64,000 nucleotides of DNA from an uncultured Bacteroidales bacterium. GTDB lineage: Bacteria; Bacteroidota; Bacteroidia; Bacteroidales; Paludibacteraceae. Location of the stretch: assembly GCA_900319105.1 (NCBI GenBank), contig ONND01000005.1:84207-148206 (forward strand), read 5' to 3'. The number at the start of each line of letters is the position of its first letter. The stretch's first letter is position 1. This document shows, piece by piece, positions 60,222 through 64,000 of this stretch. Position numbers and translations under genes: made by a program. Below the pieces are notes generated by a model. It saw only the letters and a program-made list of their open reading frames with translations, did no database searches and was not told the origin of the DNA.

Positions 60222-61642
60222 CGAAAGCGGCTATCCAAGCAGGTGCCGATGCTATCTATATCGGTGCACCGATGTTCGGTGCGCGTCAAGCAGCCGGTAA
60301 TAGTATCGAAGATCTGACCGAGGTAGTCAACTACGCCCATACGTACGGCGTACAGGTGCTCGTGACACTCAACACCCTGCTGCATGAAGACGAGTATCCT
60401 CAAGCAGTCTCGCTCGCGCACGCGCTATATAATATAGGTGTCGATGCGCTTATTATTCAGGATCTGCATCTCCTGGATTTCAATCTGCCTCCTATCCGAC
60501 TCCATGCTTCTACGCAATGCGATAACCGCACGCCGGAGCAGGTGAAGCGGCTACGGGACTTGGGGTTCAAGCGCGTGGTCTTGGCACGCGAATTGGGGAT
60601 TGAGGAGATTCGGGCGATCCATGCTGCAGTGCCGGATATCGAATTAGAAGCGTTCGTACATGGAGCTTTATGCGTGAGTTTTTCGGGACGATGCTATATA
60701 TCCGAAGTGCTGGCTGGACGAAGTGCGAACCGAGGTGCTTGTGCGCAGTTCTGCCGCATGGCGTACGACCTGTTGGATAGCGAAGGGAATGAAGTATTGG
60801 ACGAGAAGGGAGAACCGATTCATCAGCGGTATTTATTGAGTCTGCAAGACTTGGACCGAAGTGCCTACCTGGACGAACTGATCGAAGCGGGAGTGACTAC
60901 TTTTAAGATCGAGGGACGGCTAAAAGACGCTGATTATGTGACGAATATCACAGCGTATTATCGGGAGAAATTAGACCGCTACCAGGTTGACCTCAGAACA
61001 CAGACCGCTTCGCTGACAGAGCACAGACCGGTTTTCACCCGCTCTTTTGTGCCCAACCCGGAGAAGACCTTCCACCGCGGAGGAATAGATTATTTTCTGC
61101 ACGGCAGAACGCCTCACATGGCTAATTGGGACACGCCCAAGTCCACGGGAGAGTATATCGGAGAAGTGCTGGAAACAAGAGGAAACACGCTGAAAGTGCG
61201 GCTCAAAGAAGGTGTTGTACTGCATAACGGGGACGGACTAAGTATCGGCAACGAAGGGTTTAACGTCAACGGTGTAGAAGGAAATATAGTGAAGGTGAAT
61301 AAAGAGCCTACCTCCATCTCCTCCCTAAAGGGGAGAGGGCTGTATAGAAATCTGGATGTCGAGTTTGTCAAGAGCCTGAAGAGCGAACGGAAGATTCCGG
61401 TGGATGTTATCTTCAGCGAAACCGAGGACGGGTTCCGAATCTGTATCGGAGATAAAGAACGCTCCTTTGTCTATGCGCATGAGGAAGCAAAAAATGAACA
61501 AAAAGCGATGGAAACCATCCGTACACAGTTGTCCAAGTTGGGCGACACGCCGTATATAGCACGCGGAGTGCGGATTGAGAGTAAGCCGTATTTTATACCT
61601 ATTAGTGTTTTGAACGAATGGAGACGCAATACCCTCCTTTGA
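60110..61642 (+). CDS. U32-family peptidase-like protein, main part
   Basis: A protein of the U32 family (RlhA/YhbU/TrhP type, linked to RNA hydroxylation): PLSLLSPARDKEVAKAAIQ, ADAIYIGAPMFGARQAAGNS, RLHASTQCDNRTPEQVK, VLARELGIEEIRAIH, FVHGALCVSFSGRCY and RSANRGACAQFCRMAYDL with its Cys cluster. The conserved start is near 60180, but no ATG lies there in this frame; the first upstream start is ATG 60110, giving a 112-base overlap with the SpoU gene. R6 (VDLRTQTASLTEHRPV) and R1 (TSISSLKGRGLY) segments are inserted. The frame ends at 61642 before the family's C-terminal Cys domain. Confidence 0.88.
   Translation: MYRDTPIRNEALDERVGDSRHRNVPLSLLSPARDKEVAKAAIQAGADAIYIGAPMFGARQAAGNSIEDLTEVVNYAHTYGVQVLVTLNTLLHEDEYPQAVSLAHALYNIGVDALIIQDLHLLDFNLPPIRLHASTQCDNRTPEQVKRLRDLGFKRVVLARELGIEEIRAIHAAVPDIELEAFVHGALCVSFSGRCYISEVLAGRSANRGACAQFCRMAYDLLDSEGNEVLDEKGEPIHQRYLLSLQDLDRSAYLDELIEAGVTTFKIEGRLKDADYVTNITAYYREKLDRYQVDLRTQTASLTEHRPVFTRSFVPNPEKTFHRGGIDYFLHGRTPHMANWDTPKSTGEYIGEVLETRGNTLKVRLKEGVVLHNGDGLSIGNEGFNVNGVEGNIVKVNKEPTSISSLKGRGLYRNLDVEFVKSLKSERKIPVDVIFSETEDGFRICIGDKERSFVYAHEEAKNEQKAMETIRTQLSKLGDTPYIARGVRIESKPYFIPISVLNEWRRNTLL
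60985..61032. repeat. R6 copy in the U32 gene
   Basis: GTTGACCTCAGAACACAG, ACCGCTTCGCTGACAGAG, CACAGACCG. Same words as before coaE. Read as VDLRTQTASLTEHRPV. Confidence 0.85.
61304..61341. repeat. R1 copy in the U32 gene
   Basis: GAGCCTACCTCCATCTCC, TCCCTAAAGGGGAGAGGGC. Read as PTSISSLKGRGL. Confidence 0.85.
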
Positions 61643-61809
61643 TGACTTGCAAGTACTGCCTGCTCTTCGAGTTGGGGCACTGTCGCAAGACCAACCCTTA
61701 TCCAAAGGATAAGGAGCCTCGTTATTTGCGGTTACGAACAGGTAAAACGTTGCGTCTCACGTTCGATTGCAAGAAATGTGAAATGCGGGTAGACAAAATT
61801 GAAAATTGA
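61618..61809 (+). CDS. Detached C-terminal segment of the U32 protein
   Basis: A 63-residue frame starting at ATG 61618, 25 bases inside the previous gene and in another frame. PPLMTCKYCLLFELGHC and LRLTFDCKKCEMRVDKIEN are the Cys-rich end found at the C-terminus of Bacteroidales U32 proteins. Roughly 60-80 residues between the two parts are missing, so a deletion plus frameshift has split the gene. The tail could be made by re-initiation or may be dead. It probably carries two Cys pairs for metal or cluster binding. Confidence 0.75.
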   Translation: METQYPPLMTCKYCLLFELGHCRKTNPYPKDKEPRYLRLRTGKTLRLTFDCKKCEMRVDKIEN

Positions 61810-61819
61810 AGATTGAACA

Positions 61820-63034
61820 ATGAAGATTTTCGTAGCGAGTATATTAGCATTAGTGCTGCATGTTTCTTCGGGCGAGCGTATTAATGATGCACTGGATAGT
61901 GCGCGGGCGGTGTATCAGGCTAAGGGTGAGAAGACAACTATCCTGATTGAGCCGGGTACGTATCAGGAGGAACTGACTATCGATGTGCCGGGTCTGACGC
62001 TGAAGAACGCCAGCAAGAAACCTTCCGTCGGGCTGAAGAACTACGGTGTGGACTGCGACGAGAACGCCGTACGGATTACCTGGTACTACGGGCACGGATA
62101 CCAATATAAATCCATGGGTAGCCGCGTGAACTATGGAGGGTCGAGAGAGCGGCGATGGAATGCGTCGGTGCTGGTAACTGCGCCGGATTTCAAGGCAGAG
62201 AATATCATTTTCGAGAACTCTTTTAACTTGTATGTAAGCGAGAAGGAAGCGGCAGACAGTCTGGTAGATATCAGCCAATCCGAGATGCCATGGACAGAGA
62301 AAGAGCGTCCGAAGAAAATAATGCCCGAACGTCCGAAAGAAGCGGGTTCGACGGAAGTACAGAAGAAGAAATACAGGGAACGCGCAGCGGCTATCTCATT
62401 TACCGAGGGAGCAACGAACGCACGTCTGAAGAACTGCCGTGCTGTGGGACGACAGGATGTGTTGTACGGCGATGAAGGAGCAAGTATCTACTGGGAAGGC
62501 GGTGTGCTGGCCGGTGGGGTAGATTTTATCTTCGGCGGCATGACGATGTGCGTAAACAAGGCTACTATTGTAGCCAATATCAACGGTGAGAAAGGCGATA
62601 AATGCTATATTAGTGCGGGGCGAAGCGAGCCTACCCCTACCCCCTCCCTAAAAGGAGGGGAATCTCATCAACGCGGGCTCTTGTTTTATAAATGTCATAT
62701 ACGGGTAGCGACTGAGGATGAGTTGGATTTGAGTTCATCCTTGAAGAGCAAAGAAGGAATGGTTTGGTTAGCTCGTCCGTGGCGCTGGTGGGGCGAGACC
62801 GTATGGGCATATACGACTTGGGAAGAAGGGATATTGAATCCCGAGGGTTGGCATCTCGGGTTAGTAAAAGGCAAAGAGGGTTTCAATCCAGAAAACCCTT
62901 GTCCGCACAGCTATGAATACCAATCGCAGGATTCGTCGAAAGGAAGACCGAAATGGGTAAAGGTGCTAACCAAGCCTGTTTTGCCAGATGGGACGAAGAT
63001 CAGGCCGAAGAAGTGGATAAAAAATACACATTGA
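61820..63034 (+). CDS. Pectinesterase-family protein
   Basis: A 404-residue secreted protein of the pectin methylesterase fold (CE8). Short signal peptide MKIFVASILALVLHVSS. The beta-helix motifs are ALDSARAVYQAKGEKTTILI, IIFENSFN, RAAAISFTEGATNARLKNC, GRQDVLYGD (Gln and first Asp), GGVDFIFGG (second Asp) and VWLARPWRWWG (Arg). These are the catalytic residues of CE8. It removes methyl esters from pectin or a related polymer. SEPTPTPSLKGGESHQ is an R1 copy in a loop after a strand. An ATTGAAAATTGAAG word array precedes the start. Confidence 0.92.
   Translation: MKIFVASILALVLHVSSGERINDALDSARAVYQAKGEKTTILIEPGTYQEELTIDVPGLTLKNASKKPSVGLKNYGVDCDENAVRITWYYGHGYQYKSMGSRVNYGGSRERRWNASVLVTAPDFKAENIIFENSFNLYVSEKEAADSLVDISQSEMPWTEKERPKKIMPERPKEAGSTEVQKKKYRERAAAISFTEGATNARLKNCRAVGRQDVLYGDEGASIYWEGGVLAGGVDFIFGGMTMCVNKATIVANINGEKGDKCYISAGRSEPTPTPSLKGGESHQRGLLFYKCHIRVATEDELDLSSSLKSKEGMVWLARPWRWWGETVWAYTTWEEGILNPEGWHLGLVKGKEGFNPENPCPHSYEYQSQDSSKGRPKWVKVLTKPVLPDGTKIRPKKWIKNTH
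62627..62666. repeat. R1 copy in the pectinesterase gene
   Basis: GAGCCTACCCCTACCCCC, TCCCTAAAAGGAGGGGAATC. Read as EPTPTPSLKGGE. Confidence 0.88.
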
Positions 63035-63060
63035 TGTAGAAAAATTGACGGAAATCGTAT

Positions 63061-63086
63061 AAAAGGAGTGCCTCGGCACTCTTTTT
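63061..63086 (+). terminator. Terminator of the 54156-63034 run
   Basis: GAGTGCC (63066-63072), loop TC, GGCACTC (63075-63081), then TTTTT. It lies 27 bases after the pectinesterase stop. Confidence 0.85.
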
Positions 63087-63098
63087 ATATATATGCAT

Positions 63099-63133
63099 TT
63101 GCATATATTGATTTTTTTTTGTAATTTTGTAGC
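63099..63133 (+). promoter_or_regulatory. Promoter of dapB
   Basis: TTGCATATATTG, T-tract instead of the A-tract, TTGTAATTTTGTAGCC, 52 bases before ATG 63185. Confidence 0.78.
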
Positions 63134-63184
63134 CGATTTTGTGCGCACGTACTAGACGCGCACGCATACACACTAATAGAGAAG

Positions 63185-63982
63185 ATGAAAATAGCCATTA
63201 TTGGATACGGAAAAATGGGTCACATGATTGAGGAAGTGGCCCTGAGTCGGGGACATGAAATCACTTGCGTGATTGACCGCGTTGCTGTAGGACCGTCGCA
63301 AAGCGACTGTAAGACCGCTAACGCTGTAGGACCGGCTTCGCCTGTAAGATATTATTCTTCGGAAGAAGGGTTTGAGACAGAGGCGTTCAGGAGTGCGGAT
63401 GTGGCGATAGAGTTCACGACTCCAGCGACGGCGGAAGAGAACATCCGCAAGGCGTGGGCGCAAGGTGTGCCGGTTGTCTCCGGTACTACAGGAATAAACA
63501 AGCCTAACCCAGACCCTTCCCTAAAAGGAAGGGAGGAAGGAAACAGATGGGTTGTTCGGAATACGGAAGGCAAAGTGATGCTCGTGTGGAGCAGCAATTA
63601 TTCGGTGGGAGTGAATATATTCTTTGAGTTGAACAAGTTTCTGGCGGAGAAAATAAGAGAAGCCTCTCCCCAACCCTCCCCTGAAGGGAAGGGAGGTTAT
63701 ATGCCATCCATCAAAGAGATTCATCATATCCATAAATTGGACAAACCGAGTGGCACCGCAAAGACACTTGCGGAGCAAATCTCCGCTATGTACGAAGAAC
63801 GGATGTACGATGTACGAAGGGAAGTGCCTATCGAGAGTATCCGCGAGGGTGAAGTGCCGGGGACGCATGAGGTGAAATGGGATAGCGAGGAAGACACCAT
63901 TATTATTACCCACATCGCCAAGGGAAGAAGGGGCTTTGCATTAGGAGCAGTATTAGCAGCTGAAAAAATTGGGATCAGGTAA
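63185..63982 (+). CDS. dapB: 4-Hydroxy-tetrahydrodipicolinate reductase with repeat insertions
   Basis: A 265-residue enzyme of the lysine and diaminopimelate pathway, slightly longer than relatives. MKIAIIGYGKMGHMIEEVAL is the NAD(P) fold (GxGxxG), VAIEFTTPATAEENI, PVVSGTTGI, SSNYSVGVNIFFELN, and the active-site block IKEIHHIHKLDKPSGTA with its paired His and Lys. SIREGEVPGTHEV and the RRGFALGAVLAAEKI end are typical. Three or four segments are repeats in frame: VAVGPSQSDCKTANAVGPA (R6), PNPDPSLKGREEG (R1), ASPQPSPEGKGGY (R1), and possibly MYEERMYDVRRE (R2-like). The catalytic parts are intact. Confidence 0.95.
   Translation: MKIAIIGYGKMGHMIEEVALSRGHEITCVIDRVAVGPSQSDCKTANAVGPASPVRYYSSEEGFETEAFRSADVAIEFTTPATAEENIRKAWAQGVPVVSGTTGINKPNPDPSLKGREEGNRWVVRNTEGKVMLVWSSNYSVGVNIFFELNKFLAEKIREASPQPSPEGKGGYMPSIKEIHHIHKLDKPSGTAKTLAEQISAMYEERMYDVRREVPIESIREGEVPGTHEVKWDSEEDTIIITHIAKGRRGFALGAVLAAEKIGIR
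63274..63349. repeat. R6-like copy in dapB
   Basis: GACCGCGTTGCTGTAGGACC, GTCGCAAAGCGACTGTAAG, ACCGCTAACGCTGTAGGACC, GGCTTCGCCTGTAAG. Three GACCG hairpin modules in a row. Confidence 0.75.
63500..63540. repeat. R1 copy in dapB, first
   Basis: AGCCTAACCCAGACCCTTCC, CTAAAAGGAAGGGAGGAAG. Read as PNPDPSLKGREE. Confidence 0.88.
63661..63696. repeat. R1 copy in dapB, second
   Basis: AGCCTCTCCCCAACCCTCCC, CTGAAGGGAAGGGAGG. Read as ASPQPSPEGKGG. Confidence 0.88.
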
Positions 63983-64000
63983 TAATCAGGTAAAAACCAG

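Noticed and set aside
1-64000. tRNA, rRNA or an intact insertion sequence
   Set aside because: I looked through the gaps for cloverleaf, CCA-end and transposase patterns and found none; a covariance search would be decisive.

Overview
The window comes from a member of the Bacteroidetes, most likely an uncultured gut or rumen Bacteroidales. The evidence is the promoter type (TTG near -33 and TAnnTTTG near -7, with no sigma70 hexamers), the weak Shine-Dalgarno signals, and several order-specific families: DUF6048, DUF3078, DUF4292, a MurF-Alr fusion, BspA-type leucine-rich-repeat proteins, a C10 peptidase, and the pdxJ-exbB-exbD-tonB cluster opposite nadK. A pectinesterase points to a plant-polymer diet. 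I see no rRNA, tRNA, CRISPR array, prophage or intact transposon.

Layout. 1-3.6 kb: AT-rich secreted and surface proteins. 3.6-6.4 kb: an HATPase/STAS-like (DUF4325) pair followed by two internally deleted, frameshifted genes (YhcG/DUF1016 nuclease and Bro-N protein). 6.4-9.6 kb: tkt with two envelope genes. 9.7-14.7 kb: a five-activity envelope-glycan cassette (GtrA fused to a NodB deacetylase, phosphoethanolamine transferase, GT2, GT87). 14.7-20.5 kb: serS, rpmA, rplU, argS, a polyprenol-mannose synthase and a metallo-hydrolase. 20.6-27.4 kb: sugar kinase, lipoprotein, BspA protein, GT2, SpoIID-like protein, methyltransferase. 27.4-35 kb: ABC ATPase and a shortened MurF-Alr on the minus strand, divergent from dxs-trkA-trkH. 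35-39 kb: SGNH and MBOAT O-acylation pair, coaE. 38.9-42.1 kb: DJ-1, tonB, exbD, exbB, pdxJ. 42.3-43.5 kb: small gene and toxin-antitoxin pair. 43.6-47.2 kb: nadK, lgt, fmt, HD protein. 47.2-51.8 kb: DUF3078 protein and secA. 52-63 kb: C10 peptidase and a tightly overlapping run (lipid kinase, dut, TPR, DUF4292, EnvC-like, FKBP, Rieske-like, rimM, trmH-like, U32 peptidase and pectinesterase). 63.1 kb to the end: dapB.

The most unusual property is a set of short dispersed 'word' repeats that sit in frame inside conserved housekeeping genes. I name the families R1 (GC-rich palindrome around CCCTCCCTAAAGGGAGGG), R2 (words of TACAAAG/GGGACAAAG), R3 (words of GGCCAACGGCTAACAG), R4 (CAAATCTCAAAT words), R5 (CATTTACCATTT words), R6 (ACAGACCG / TCCTTCGGACTGACAGA hairpins) and R7 (GTGCTCGGAAGCACCGCTCGG hairpin between genes). 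Around forty copies are visible. Copies inside genes keep the reading frame and fall where family alignments would place surface loops. Copies between genes touch start or stop codons, and in one case encode a signal peptide core. The same window also has several core genes that are shorter than their families (murF half of murF-alr, rimM, the U32 C-terminus), so both insertion and deletion inside genes seem unusually frequent.

Sixteen promoter-like copies share an extended motif (TTGCATATATC, an A-tract, then GTAnnTTTGCRGC). They fix the true starts of many genes whose longest open frames run back through the promoter.
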